From: Gambelia wislizenii
Taxonomy: Eukaryota; Chordata; Lepidosauria; Squamata; Crotaphytidae
DNA length: 64,000 nucleotides
Assembly: GCA_030847615.1 (NCBI GenBank)
Contig: JAUMIR010000002.1
Span: forward strand, 113,220,309-113,284,308
Direction: 5' to 3'
How positions within the stretch are numbered: the first letter of the stretch is position 1; each line of letters opens with the position of its first letter. Below, in pieces: positions 54,456-64,000 of the stretch. The notes beneath the pieces are model-generated. The model ran no database searches, had not been told where the DNA came from, and was given only the letters and a program-made list of their open reading frames with translations. The position numbers and the translations under genes are program-made.

Positions 54456-57400
54456 TAAATAAACTGACGCTTGCATGCTGGAACATCAGAACTATGCGAG
54501 ACTCTGAAGATAGTGGACGGCCTGAGCGTCATTCTGCTCTAACAGCCCATGAACTATCACGACTTAATATTGACATTGCTGCTCTTAGTGAAGTTCGTCT
54601 CCATGAGGAAGGCAGCCTTAAAGAACACAGCGCCGCTACACACTTTACTGGTCTGGCAAACCCAAAACCGAAAAACATCTTTCAGGAGTAGGCTTCATGA
54701 TTAAAAACTCCTTTGCCTCCAAACACGAAACCTTGCCAACAAGACACTCTGATCACATAATCTCCTTACGCCTCCCACATGTTGTTCTCTTTAGTATATA
54801 TGCCCCAACTATGCAAGCCGACCCTGTAGAGAAAGACAAATTCTACACAGACCTACGCCACCTCATACAAAAAGTCCCTATAGAAGATAAAATTATTATC
54901 CTTGGTGACTTCAATGCCAGAGTAGGAAAGAACTCTGAAGCCTGGAAAGGTGTCTTAGGCAAGCATCATGCAATGATATTGCAATGATAACGGACTCCTC
55001 TTGCTAGAGTTCTGTGCAGAACAACAGCTGACTATTACAAACACTATCTTTCAGCAGAAAGACAGCTTGAAGACAACCTGGATGCATCCCCGATCCAAAC
55101 ATTGGCATCTCATTGACTATGTTCTAGTCCGCCAGAGAAACATTTGCGATGTCTGCCATACTCGAGTGATGCCCAGTGCAGAATGCCAGACAGATCATCG
55201 CCTCGTCAGATGTAAACTAAATCTTCATCTTAAGTTCAAACCTAAGAGGGGTGGCATGTTAAAGAAGAGACTCCAAGTCAACAATCTTCAACAAACTACC
55301 ATGAGAGACAACTTCCAGGCAAACCTGCAAACAAAACTTGAAGACCATCCTACAGATCCTTCTCCTACAGTGCTTTGGCAACATATCAAAAACAGTATCC
55401 TCCAGTTTGCGGAAGAATCCCTCGGGTTCTCCCACAAGAAAAATCAAGACTGGTTTGATGAAAACAACCAAGAGATACCGGAGCTGTTGGCAAAGAAGAG
55501 AACTGCTCACCAGGCATACCTCGCCCAACCAACTTGCCATGTAAGAAGAGCAGCTTTCCATCTCGCATGTAGTAAACTTCAACAAAAGCTCCGAGACATG
55601 CAGAACAAGTGGTGGATCAATAGAGCAGAAAAGACACAATGCTGTGCAGATCTGGGGGATTCTAGAGGATTTTATGAAGCTCTTAAGGCAGTGTTTGGAC
55701 CTACTTATCAGGTCCAAAGCTCCTTATATAGTACAGATGGTCAAACATTAATTACTGATAAAGCCTCCATCCTAAATCGATGGGCTGAACACTTTCAAAG
55801 TCTCTTTAGTGCCAAACGAGTAGTCCAATGCTCAGCTATCCAACATATGATGCAAAAACTGATGAAAAATGAATTGGACATAGCTCCCACTTTGGAAGAG
55901 ACCCTTAAGGCCATACAGCAGATGAAAATGGCAAGGCAGCTGGGATTGATGGAATCCCACCTGAAGTTTGGAAACACGGAGGTCATGTACTCCATGATAA
56001 ATCCCACGAACTCCTTGTGAATTGCTGGGAAAAGGGGGAACTGCCATCGGATCTCCGAGATGCAGTTATCAGCACCCTGTACAAGAAAAAAGGAGCAAAA
56101 TCTGATTGCTCAAACTATCGAGGCATAACACTGTTCTCTGTTCCTGGAAAAATCCTTGCAAGGATACTCCTGAACAGATTAGTTCCTGCCATTGCAGAAG
56201 AACTTCTTCTTGAAAGTCAATATGGCTTCAGAGCCAATAGGAGTACTACAGATATGGTATTTGCCCTTAGACAACTGCAAGAGAAATGTAGAGAGCAGAA
56301 CTAGGGTCTCTATGTAACATTTGTTGACCTCACCAAAGCCTTCGACACCGTGAGTAGGAAAGGTCTGTGGCAGATCCTGGAAAGACTAGGCTGTCCCCCC
56401 AAATTCCTTAAAATGATTATCTTACTACACGAGGGCCAGCGTGGTCAAGTCAGATATGGCGATGCTCTTTCAGAGCCCTTTCTAGTAACTAATGGAGTGA
56501 AGCAAGGTTGTGTTCTTGCTCCAACTTTATTTACAATCTTCTTCAGCATGATGCTCCAAAGGGCTATGGCAGAGCTTGAAGAAGAGGACGGTATCTATAT
56601 ACGTTACCGTACTGATGGTACCTTGTTTAACTTAAGCCGTCTGAGGGCTCGCACTAAGACTCTAAACTATCTAGTCCATGAGCTACTCTTAACTGATGAT
56701 GCTGCCCTTGTTGCCCACACAGAAGCAGCTCTGCAGTGCTTAACATCCTGCTTCGCAACAGCTGCAGAGCTGTTTGGGCTGGAAGTCAACCTGAAGAAAA
56801 CGGAAGTTCTTTACCAGCCTGCACCACAGGACGAACACCACCATCCCCAAATTGCCGTCGGCAAATCTGTGCTTAAGTCCGTTCAGAAGTTCACCTACCT
56901 GGGAAGCATCATCTCCTCAGATGCCAAGATTGACAAAGAGATCGATCACAGATTAGCAAAGGCATATAGTGCATTTGGAAGACTTCACAAAAGAGTCTGG
57001 AGCAATAAACACCTGAGTCAAAGCACAAAAATCAGTGTGTATAGAGCCATTGTACTGTCTATCCTCCTTTATGGATCTGAAACATGGATCACCTATCGCC
57101 ACCACCTACGACTCCTCGAGCACTTTCATCAGCGCTGTTTACGCACAATCCTAAATATACACTGGACTGACTATGTGACGAATGTTGCTGTCCTTAAGCA
57201 AGCAGGGATCACCAGCATTGAGGCCATGATATTGAGAACACAGCTGCGCTGGGCACGGCATGTTTCTAGGATGGAGGACCATCGCCTCCCCAAAATAGTA
57301 CTCTATGGTGAACTCACCATGGGTCAGCGTAAGAGGGGTGCTCCAAAAAAGCGATACAAGGACTCCCTGAAACAATATCTCAGGCTCGGCCAAATAGATC

Positions 57401-57651
57401 ACCAACAATGGTCCGCCCTGGCCTCACATCGGGAGGCATGGAGACGCACTATCCACAGTGCTGCAGCCTTATTTGAGAACTCACGCCGAACAAGTCTTGA
57501 AGAGAAACAACAACGCAGAAAGAATCACAACCCAAAAACATCACCCAAGGAGACGTTCTGCTGTGCTTTCTGCAACCGGACTTGTTTATCTCGGATTGGC
57601 CTTTTTAGTCATCAGCACGCTTGCAGAAAGCGCGGGATGTGTCCTTCCTGA
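54456..57651 (+). pseudogene. Family V LINE endonuclease-reverse transcriptase, broken
   Basis: The protein would nick target DNA and reverse transcribe its own RNA at the nick. Endonuclease motifs in order: CWNIRTM (about 54475), DIAALSEVRL (about 54570), SIYAPT (about 54793), ILGDFNARVG (about 54898) and ECQTDHRLV (about 55180). RT motifs: NYRGIT (about 56116), YGFRANRST (about 56221), FVDLTKAFD (56320), NGVKQGCVLAPTLF (about 56493) and LTDDAAL (about 56688). The C-terminal finger CAFCNRTCLSRIGLF with C-x2-C-x12-H-x3-C ligands is at about 57562-57624. The frame is broken by shifts near 54650-54695, 54970-55000 and 55930, plus an in-frame TAG at 56302-56304, where the copy at 8646 has a sense codon. 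The start is taken upstream of the first endonuclease motif; the true start codon is uncertain. Confidence 0.9.
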
Positions 57652-57690
57652 ATCTTCGTTTGCAAAGAAAAGCCAGAGAGAGAGGGGGGG

Positions 57691-57770
57691 ATCCCATTAT
57701 CCACAGGGGATTTGTTCCATTGCCCCGCAGATAACAAAATCCGTGGATAATAGCGAACACCCCTGTCACC
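57691..57770. mobile_element. Tigger-like element remnant, continuation
   Basis: ATTATCCACAGGGGATTTG and CCGTGGATAATAGCGAAC are the typical near-terminal hairpin of Tigger-like elements and continue the left end at 53682. The right terminus was not found. Confidence 0.45.
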
Positions 57771-58078
57771 ATTCCTGCCATCGGAGTGATCCCGGGGGGC
57801 AATATTGGGGGTGAAGGGAGAAGGGAGGCAAGATCTACTCCTCCCCTCCCTTCGCCCCCGTCGCCATTTCTGCCATGGGAACAGTTTTTCAAAGATCAAT
57901 TGTTTGAAATGGACGCAATCAGGGAATTGTACTCCAGCATGATACACACCTCCATTTTGTGGTATAAGCAAATCACCAAATATTAATTACTGAGATTTAG
58001 TACATGCTGCATCTTGTAGCCAGGACTCCCAGTCCTATAATCCTTCACCATCGGCTATGCTGGCTTAGACTGAGGAGA
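57771..58078. other. No gene; short foldback piece
   Basis: 58010-58075 resembles an AGGACTCCCAGTCCTATAAT foldback repeat. Otherwise unassigned. Confidence 0.3.
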
Positions 58079-58190
58079 TGATGATGGTGGTGGTGGTGGT
58101 GGTAGTGGTGGTGATGATCCATTTATATCTCGACTTTCTCCTGCCAATGGGACTCAAAGTGGCTAACAACAACATAAGTCAAAACAATAC
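58079..58190 (-). mobile_element. L2 LINE 3' terminus, antisense (left part)
   Basis: A (GATGGTGGT)n-like tail followed by CCATTTATATCTCGACTTTC and GGGACTCAAAGTGGCTAACA is the antisense of the L2 3' end. The element continues at 61519 after the CR1 insertion. Confidence 0.6.
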
Positions 58191-58191
58191 T

Positions 58192-58506
58192 GCAAGGCAC
58201 AGCTTTCCCAAAATCAGAAGAGATTATGAGGCCCTGGGGAGGAAGCTGAAAGAAATGGATGCACAGGTTGTCATCTTGTCTCTTCTGCCAGTTGAAGGGC
58301 ATGGTCCAAGAAGGGAGAGGAAAATAGCCGACGTAAACAACTGGCTCCGTAGATGGTGTCACCAAGAACAAATTGGATTCTTGGATCATGGACTGTGCTT
58401 CCATGAGGAGGGACTTCTGGCAAGAGATGGGGTGCATCTTACAACAGTTGGAAGAAACATTTTTGCCAACAGTCTCAAGAATTTGATCAGGAGGGCTTTA
58501 AACTGA
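58192..58506 (+). pseudogene. CR1 ORF1 C-terminal part (esterase-like domain)
   Basis: About 104 codons from ARHSFPKIRRDYE to RRALN end in a stop at 58504. It has the FRRDYEALGRKLKEM-like segment and DGVHLTTVGRN, which fits the last block of the SGNH/GDSL-type esterase domain known in CR1 ORF1 (Asp and His of the catalytic set). The N-terminal part is lost by 5' truncation, so it is not functional. ORF2 starts five bases downstream of its stop. Confidence 0.78.
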
Positions 58507-58511
58507 GTCAT

Positions 58512-61496
58512 ATGGGGGAGGGAGACAGTATTCTGGAAGGCAAAAGGGCTGGAGAAAATAGTCAAACTGTCATAGAGGGAACAAGGCAAACAGCGCAAGG
58601 ACCCAACAGTGGGAGGCAAAAAAACTTGCACAGGGAGCAAGTAAAGAGAACACATGGTCTTAGATGTCTCTACACTAATGCACAGAGCATGGGAAATAAG
58701 CAAGATGAACTTGAACTCCTCGCACTACAAAACAAATATGATATAATAGGCATTACTGAAACCTGGTGGGACGAGTCTCATGATTGGAATGTAGGAATAG
58801 AGGGGTATAACCTTTATAGGAGAAACAGGCCAAACAGGAAAGGAGGAGGAATAGCATTATATGTCAGGGATATTTACACCAGTGAAGTGATCCATGACAT
58901 CAATACTGGAAGCCAGGTGGAGAGCATCTGGATAAAAATTAAAGGGGAGGGAAACAACAGGGATGTTATTGTGGGACTCTACTACAGACCCCCAAACCAG
59001 ACAGAGGAATTGGATGATGCCTTTCTAGAACAGATGAACACACATGCAGAAAGGAGAGATGTAGTAGTGATGGGTGACTTCAACTATCCTGATATTTGCT
59101 GGCAATCTAACTCAGCCAAAACTTCAAGGTGTAGCAAATTCCTTACATGCCTGGGAGACAATTTCATGGTCCAAAAGGTGGAAGAGGCAACAAGGAGGTC
59201 AGCTATTTTAGATCTGATCCTAACCAACAGAGATGACCTGGTTAATGGGGTGCAAGTGGTGGGATCCTTAGGTGAGAGTGATCATGTTCTCCTGGAGTTT
59301 GTTATACAATGGAAAGCAGAAGCCAGGCATAGTCAGACACGCATTCTTGACTTTAGGAGAGCTGATTTCAATAAACTCAGGGAAATACTGGGGGTGATCC
59401 CATGATCAGGAATATTAAAAGAGAAGAGACCTCAAGACGGATGGGACTTTCTCAAAAGGGAGATACTGAAGGCACAATTTCAAACAGTACCATTGAGGAA
59501 GAAAAATGGGAGGTGTCTCAAGAAACCAGGATGGATGACTAAAGAACTTTCAATGGAGCTAAGTTTTAAATGGAACATGTATAGGAAATGGAAAAGGGGA
59601 GAAATCACCAAAGAAGAATTCAAACAGATAGCGAACACGTGTAGGAGTAAAGTCAGAAAAGCTAAAGCACAGAATGAGCTCAGGCTTGCTAGGGAGGTTA
59701 AGAACAATAAAAAGGGTTTTTTGGGGTATGTCCGCAGCAAAAGGAGGAAGAAGGAAATGATAGGGCCACTACGTGGAGAAGATGGCAAAATGCTAACAGG
59801 GGACAGAGAAAAGGCAGAATTACTCAACACCTTCTTTGCCTCAGTGTTTTCAGAAAAGGAAAAGGAGGACCAACTTGAGGATAATGGAACTGAGGACACA
59901 ATAGGGGAAATGCAGCTCAAAATAAGTAAAGAGGTAGTACAGGAATACCTTCTTAATCTAAATGAATTTAAATCTCCAGGACCAGATGAACTACATCCAA
60001 GAATATTAAAAGAGCTGGCAAATATAATCTCAGAGCCATTGGCAATAATATTTGAGAACTTCTGGAGAACAGGAGAAGTCCCAGCAGACTGGAAGAGGGC
60101 AAACGTTGTTCCCATCTTCAAAAAGGGGAAAAAAGAGGATCCCAACAATTATCGTCCAGTTAGTCTGACATCAATACCAGGGAAGATTCTAGAGCAGATC
60201 ATTAAACAGAGAGTCTGTGAACATTTAGAAGGCAATGCCATAATCACAAAAAGTCAACATGGGTTTCAGAGAAACAAGTCATGCCAGACTAATCTGATCT
60301 CTTTTTTTGATAAAGTTACCAGCTTGGTAGATGAAGGGAATGCTGTGGACATCGCATACCTTGATTTCAGTAAGGCCTTTGACAAGGTTCCCCATGACAT
60401 TCTTGCAAACAAGCTTGTAAAATGTGGGCTAGACAAGTTAACTGTTCAATGGTTTTGTAATTGGTTGACCGGCCGAACCCAAAGGGTGCTCAGCAGTGGC
60501 TCCTCTTCGTCTTGGAAAGATGTGACCAGTGGGGTGCCACAGGGTTCTGTCCTGGGCCCAGTGCTATTCAACATCTTTATCAATGACTTGGATGAGGGAA
60601 TTAGGGGCATACTTATCAAATTTGCAGATGACACCAAATTAGGAGGAGTAGCTAATACCCTAGAGGCCAGGATCAAAATTCAGAATGACCTGGATAGACT
60701 GGAGAGCTGGGCCAAAGCTAACAAAATGAAATTCAATACAGAGAAATGTAAAGTACTGCACTTAGGGCGGAAAAATGAAATGCATAGATATAGGATGGGA
60801 GAGACCTGGCTGAATGAGACTACATGTGAAAGGGATCTAGGAGTCCTAGTAGACCACAAGTTGAACATGAGCCAACAGTGTGATGCGGCAGCTAAAAAGG
60901 CCAATGCGATTTTGGGCTGTATCAATAGAAGTATAGTGTCTAGATCAAGGGAAGTAATAGTGCCACTCTATTCTGCCTTGGTCAGACCTCACTTAGAATA
61001 CTGTGTCCAGTTCTGGGCACCACAATTCAAAAAGGATATTGACAAATTGGAGCGTGTCCAGAGAAGGGCAACTAAAATGGTGAAAGGTCTGGAAACGATG
61101 CCTTATGAGGAGAGACTTAGGGAGCTGGGTATGTTTAGCCTAGAAAAAAGACAGTTAAGAGGCGATATGATAGCCCTGTTTAAGTATTTGAGGGGATGTC
61201 ACGCTGAGGATGGAGCAGGCTTGTTTTCTGCTGCTCCAGAGACTGGAACACGGAGCAATGGATGCAAGCTCCAGGAACAGAGATTCCACCTCAACATGAG
61301 GAGGAACTTTTTGACAGTAAGAGCTGTTAGGCAGTGGAACACACTCCCTCGGAGCGTGGTGGGGTCTCCTTCCTTGGAGGTCTTTAACAGAGGCTGGATT
61401 GCCATCTGTTGGGGATGCTTTGATCGTGATTTCCTGCGTGGCAGGGGGTTGGACTGGATGGCCCTCGTGGTCTCTTCCAACTCTGCAATTCTATGA
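58512..61496 (+). pseudogene. CR1 ORF2: endonuclease-reverse transcriptase with one in-frame stop
   Basis: One frame of 995 codons including the terminator. Endonuclease motifs: LYTNAQSMGNK (residues about 52-62), DIIGITETWW (about 78-87), GLYYRPPN, VVVMGDFNYPDICW (about 187-200) and GESDHVLLEF (about 255-264). RT motifs: [16 protein letters not shown] (about 545), [13 protein letters not shown] (about 616), [17 protein letters not shown] (about 670) and FADDTKLGG (about 704). The C-terminal region has [11 protein letters not shown] and RRATKM. The only disabling change visible is TGA at 59403-59405 (codon 298), between endonuclease and RT; a single substitution from TGG or CGA would explain it. 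Its length is normal for CR1 ORF2. The ATG at 58512 is chosen for its position just after ORF1. Confidence 0.93.
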
Positions 61497-61518
61497 TTCT
61501 ATGATTCTATGATAATAC

Positions 61519-61960
61519 AGGTTAACAACAATACAAAAGTAAAAATAATGGTATACATATACAATTTTAAGAAGAATCAAACAGTTTATGTTTAAAAAAA
61601 CTTTAAAAAAACTCTATAAAGACCCTTTGATAACCACACCACACAGCTTTAAAAGCCCAGCCCTTGTCAGTTTGTGAAAATCCAGCAGCACAAAAGTGTC
61701 TTAACCTGCCACTGGAAGGAGATCAAGGATGGGGCCATCCTGGCCTCTCTGTGCAGGGAGTTCCAAAGTCTGGGAGCAGCCGCCAAGAAGGCCCTCTCCT
61801 TTGTTCCCACCAAATGAGTTTGAGAAGGCAGTGGAACAGAGAGGAGGGCTTCTCCAGACAATCCCTGGGAGATAGGGGAGTTCCAGTTTGGCAATATCTG
61901 AAGGCCTTGCACTCCCCATGTCTGAATTAAACACTTGAGCAACATTCCATGATTGCATTT
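61519..61960 (-). pseudogene. L2 LINE 3' region, antisense (right part)
   Basis: The minus strand encodes TKERAFLAAAPRLWNSL and a KT-L-type C-terminus (about 61680-61800), the standard L2 ending, followed by a T/A-rich 3' UTR toward 61519. It joins the part at 58079-58190 across the CR1. Confidence 0.75.
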
Positions 61961-62415
61961 TTTTTTTTTTACTTCAGTAGAACTTGGGAGAGCATTTAGT
62001 GACTTGAATGGGTTGTTGTCATCACTGCCATTGTTTTGACAGATTGCAATACATTAGTGGGTTGCAGAGTGCAGCAATTACCTGCAATTGCTTGATCTTC
62101 CATAACTGTTGGAATTAGGTTGCCCTGTGCTGCAATTACTGACAAGGCAGAAATTGCCTTTGGAATTAGGTTACATAATGCTGCAGTTATTGATGGAGCT
62201 GGAGTTTCCATAACTTTCTCAGTTAAGGTGCACTGTGCTGCAATTAGTGGTAGATAAGGAATTTCCCCAAGAAAATGAGGTTGTGCAGTACTTCTCTTTC
62301 AGTCAAGGCAGGGGTAGACCTGATCAGCCATGTCAGAGGGAGTGAGGACACTGCCCACATGTTTTGTTCTCTGTGACTGTGAAGAGTGAATTGGAGTAAC
62401 GGAAGTGAAAGTTGA
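61961..62415. repeat. Degenerate tandem TGCTGCAATTA-type repeats
   Basis: TGCTGCAATTA or close variants recur near 62070, 62130, 62180 and 62234, and GGAATTAGGTT near 62111 and 62161, giving a degenerate period of about 50-60 bp. Function unknown. Confidence 0.5.
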
Positions 62416-62618
62416 GGCCCTTTCACACTGCACAAATATAGCACTAGGATTCCATTTTAGCTGCCATGGTTCCACCCTATGGAATTCTGAGACTTACATT
62501 TAGGGAAGGGTACTTAGAATTCTTAGCCAGAGAGCTCTAGTGCCTCCCCAAACTACAAAACCCAGGGTTCCATAGGATGCAGCCATGCTAGTTAAAACTG
62601 AATCATAGCACTAGAAGT
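62416..62618. mobile_element. Foldback MITE of the CCCTTTCACAC-end type
   Basis: GGCCCTTTCACACTGCACAA, then ATAGCACTAGGATTCCA, is mirrored by GAATCATAGCACTAGAAG. The middle has CCCTATGGAATTCTGAG / CCCAGGGTTCCATAGGATG. Confidence 0.55.
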
Positions 62619-62734
62619 GTTGTTTTCTTAGAACAGCATGGATTATCTCCAGTTCAGAAGACTGATGGATCACCAGGGTGATTTCTCCAGAGACTGCATA
62701 ATCTATCAAGGCATCTTTACTACAAGCGAGAAAT
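62619..62734. other. No recognised feature
   Basis: Possible continuation of the Bov-B relic downstream, but not alignable by eye. Confidence 0.3.
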
Positions 62735-62870
62735 GCCAAATGGCCAAGCTGGGTTCAGGACACGAAGAGGCACCACAGATCATATTGCAAACATACGTTA
62801 GATAATGGAACACACCAAAGAATTTCAGAAGAAAAGCAGCCTGTGCTTTATAGATTATAGCAAAGAACAT
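62735..62870 (+). pseudogene. Bov-B/RTE LINE fragment (RT palm region)
   Basis: In shifting frames the plus strand encodes QAGFR-GRGT-DHIANI, then IMEHTKEFQKKSSLCF and IDYSKE, the segment of Bov-B RT around the AGFR and FIDYAKAFD boxes. The terminal FD is lost and the fragment stops shortly after. Confidence 0.7.
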
Positions 62871-62884
62871 ATAAGACTTCATCA

Positions 62885-62970
62885 CAAAAACCTTGTTTGT
62901 TTATTTTTCTGTTTTATATCCCACTTTCCCCTCAATATGAGATCTAAGGCAGTTTACAGAAAAAAATTAA
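62885..62970 (-). mobile_element. L2-like 3' end remnant, antisense
   Basis: TTTTATATCCCACTTTCCCC and GAGATCTAAGGCAGTTTACA follow the antisense L2 3' pattern. Confidence 0.45.
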
Positions 62971-63023
62971 AACAAAATACAATTTTGACCAAAATGTCTG
63001 GAGGACCAAAGGTTGAGAACCAC

Positions 63024-63234
63024 TGCACTGGACAATTATAGCACTATGATTTTAATTGCTATGGCATCATTCAATGGAATTCTGGGATTTGCAGTTTTGG
63101 GAGGGGTACTTACAACTCTCAGTCAGAAAGCTCTAGTGATATACCAAACTACAAACACCAGGATACAATCGGATGCAGCCATGGCAGTTTAGGTCGAATC
63201 ATAGAGCTATAACAGTCAAGTGTGAATGGGCCCC
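63024..63234. mobile_element. Foldback MITE of the CCCTTTCACAC-end type, diverged
   Basis: TATAGCACTATGATTTTAAT and CAATGGAATTCTGGGATTTG on the left; GGATGCAGCCATGGCAG and GTGTGAATGGGCCCC on the right. Left terminus degraded. Confidence 0.5.
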
Positions 63235-64000
63235 AATAGTCTAGTGACCTTAGTGCCATGCTGCTTGAGTTCTGCTTATCTTATCTTCATGAATTGCATA
63301 AGTTTGGGAGACTCTTGTTTATGGTTGATTGAGCCTATTAAATTACACTGTGAAAGAAAACCCCACATCAATGTACAGTCAAATGATCTCTCCCATAGGA
63401 AACATTAAATAGTGTCTTTTAAAAGCCAAGGATTAAATGGATACTTAAGCAAAAAGCTTGTGATACTAAGGTTGTTTCTGTAACCGGGTCTTTAAATCAA
63501 GTGAATAAATCAATATCCAAACCTTTTGGTTTCTGGGTTCAGATTTTTCCCTAGCTTCTAATTGTGGCAGTTTCACTTACATAAAGTAGCAGCAGGTTTA
63601 ATGGGCCGTTCAGCCAGAGTTTCCAAATAAAGGCAAGAAAGGAGGGAGACAGGAGGTTGCTAAGTCTCCTGCAGTCCTTAACAATCTAACATGAACAGTT
63701 GCTGGGGGAGTTCAGGTTGGGCCTGCTAATTGCTTCAAGTCATTTAGACACTGACACACACGCGCGCACACACTGTTATACATGCCCCTCCTCTTGTTCC
63801 ATCCATAATGGGTCCTGCTCTTCCCAGGGTTCTTCAGCATTTCCATCCCCCTGTAGACAACAAATCTGAGCTACCTAGAGAAGACGGGATCACACTGTGA
63901 CTGTGACCCTCATCTGGCATGTTGAGCAGAAAGCATTAAAGGGTTTGAGAGAGAGAGAGAGAGAGCTGCCGCATCTCTGAAGGAAAAGAAAGAAAGACCA
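63235..64000. other. No gene; (GA)n run
   Basis: (GA)n at 63946-63966. Unassigned otherwise. Confidence 0.35.

Larger units (their letters stand above)
53704..57690 (+). mobile_element. Family V non-LTR retrotransposon (LINE), near full length
   Basis: A 3,987-bp element with a ~750-nt 5' leader, one long coding region (APE-type endonuclease, reverse transcriptase, C-terminal C2HC finger), a short 3' UTR (TCTTCGTTTGCAAAGAAAAG) and a GAGAGAGG tail. Flanking octamers TCTCCATT (53696-53703) and ATCCCATT (57691-57698) agree at 6 of 8 and look like a target duplication. The 5' start is supported by the independent fragment at 32089. I cannot place the clade: the domain order is shared by several APE-type groups (the I/Vingi and RTE lineages were considered). 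Other copies in the window: 6458-7114, 7668-8033, 8646-10245, 10754-11105, 31204-31262, 32089-32341. Confidence 0.88.
58191..61513 (+). mobile_element. CR1 LINE, 5'-truncated, nearly intact ORF2
   Basis: A 3,323-bp CR1 insertion with the end of ORF1, the whole of ORF2 and an octamer-type tail (ATTCTATGATTCTATG). AATAC lies on both sides (58186-58190, 61514-61518), a plausible target duplication. It is inserted in an antisense L2. Few disabling changes indicate a recent insertion. Confidence 0.9.

Noticed and set aside
59480..60148. 222-residue antisense frame inside CR1 ORF2
   Set aside because: A shadow of a long sense coding region with clear RT motifs.

Overview
The window reads as vertebrate, almost certainly squamate (lizard-like), nuclear DNA with no recognisable host gene. 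The evidence is its repeat content: a CR1 LINE with the ATTCTATG-type octamer tail, L2 LINEs, Bov-B/RTE fragments, tRNA-headed SINEs with a Bov-B-like 3' tail (Sauria-SINE-like), a 5S-rRNA-headed SINE with the same tail, a Ty3/gypsy remnant, solo LTRs, hAT and Tigger-like DNA elements, and many palindromic MITEs. I saw no exon chain, rRNA gene, functional tRNA gene, CRISPR array or operon. Every convincing protein match is a transposon protein, all inactivated or truncated.

Layout. 0-6.4 kb: DNA-transposon remnants, including a foldback at 1824-2174, a ~1.2 kb element at 2427-3629, Penelope-like hammerhead-type pieces, and a MITE split by a chimeric CR1-tailed retroposon. 6.4-11.1 kb: four fragments of one LINE family (family V here) in both orientations. 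11-19 kb: SINEs, MITEs, a Tigger-like element and a TA/TG/CA microsatellite. 19.4-21.6 kb: an L2 copy holding a Tigger-like element that itself holds a foldback MITE. 21.7-30.3 kb: MITEs, a hAT element, the 3' end of a Ty3/gypsy element (integrase C-terminus, polypurine tract, LTR) and an old antisense LTR. 31-35.5 kb: a 3'-terminal and a 5'-terminal scrap of family V, a Bov-B scrap, and a hAT element with a perfect 8-bp target duplication. 36.9-47.7 kb: SINEs, two solo LTRs with target duplications, a 5S SINE, MITEs and GAAA arrays. 48-53.6 kb: CR1 3' ends and low-content DNA. 53.7-57.7 kb: an essentially full-length but broken family V LINE (endonuclease, reverse transcriptase, C-terminal C2HC finger). 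58.1-62 kb: an antisense L2 carrying a young CR1 insertion whose ORF2 has only one in-frame stop. 62-64 kb: MITEs, a Bov-B RT scrap and unremarkable sequence.

The interest lies in how the elements interact. Nested insertions with readable target duplications give a relative chronology. Two MITE/LTR insertion sites have empty paralogous sites inside the same window. SINE tails match the Bov-B machinery and CR1 tails the CR1 machinery. I found no convincing new gene system. The best candidates for something undescribed are the chimeric CR1-tailed retroposon (4520-4938), the 5'-only family V fragment (32089-32341), the hairpin 5' inversion (6458-6502), and the MITE families sharing TCTGATAAAGTCC-like ends and 3-bp target duplications. 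All coordinates and alignments were made by eye, so repeat edges may be off by a few to tens of bases.
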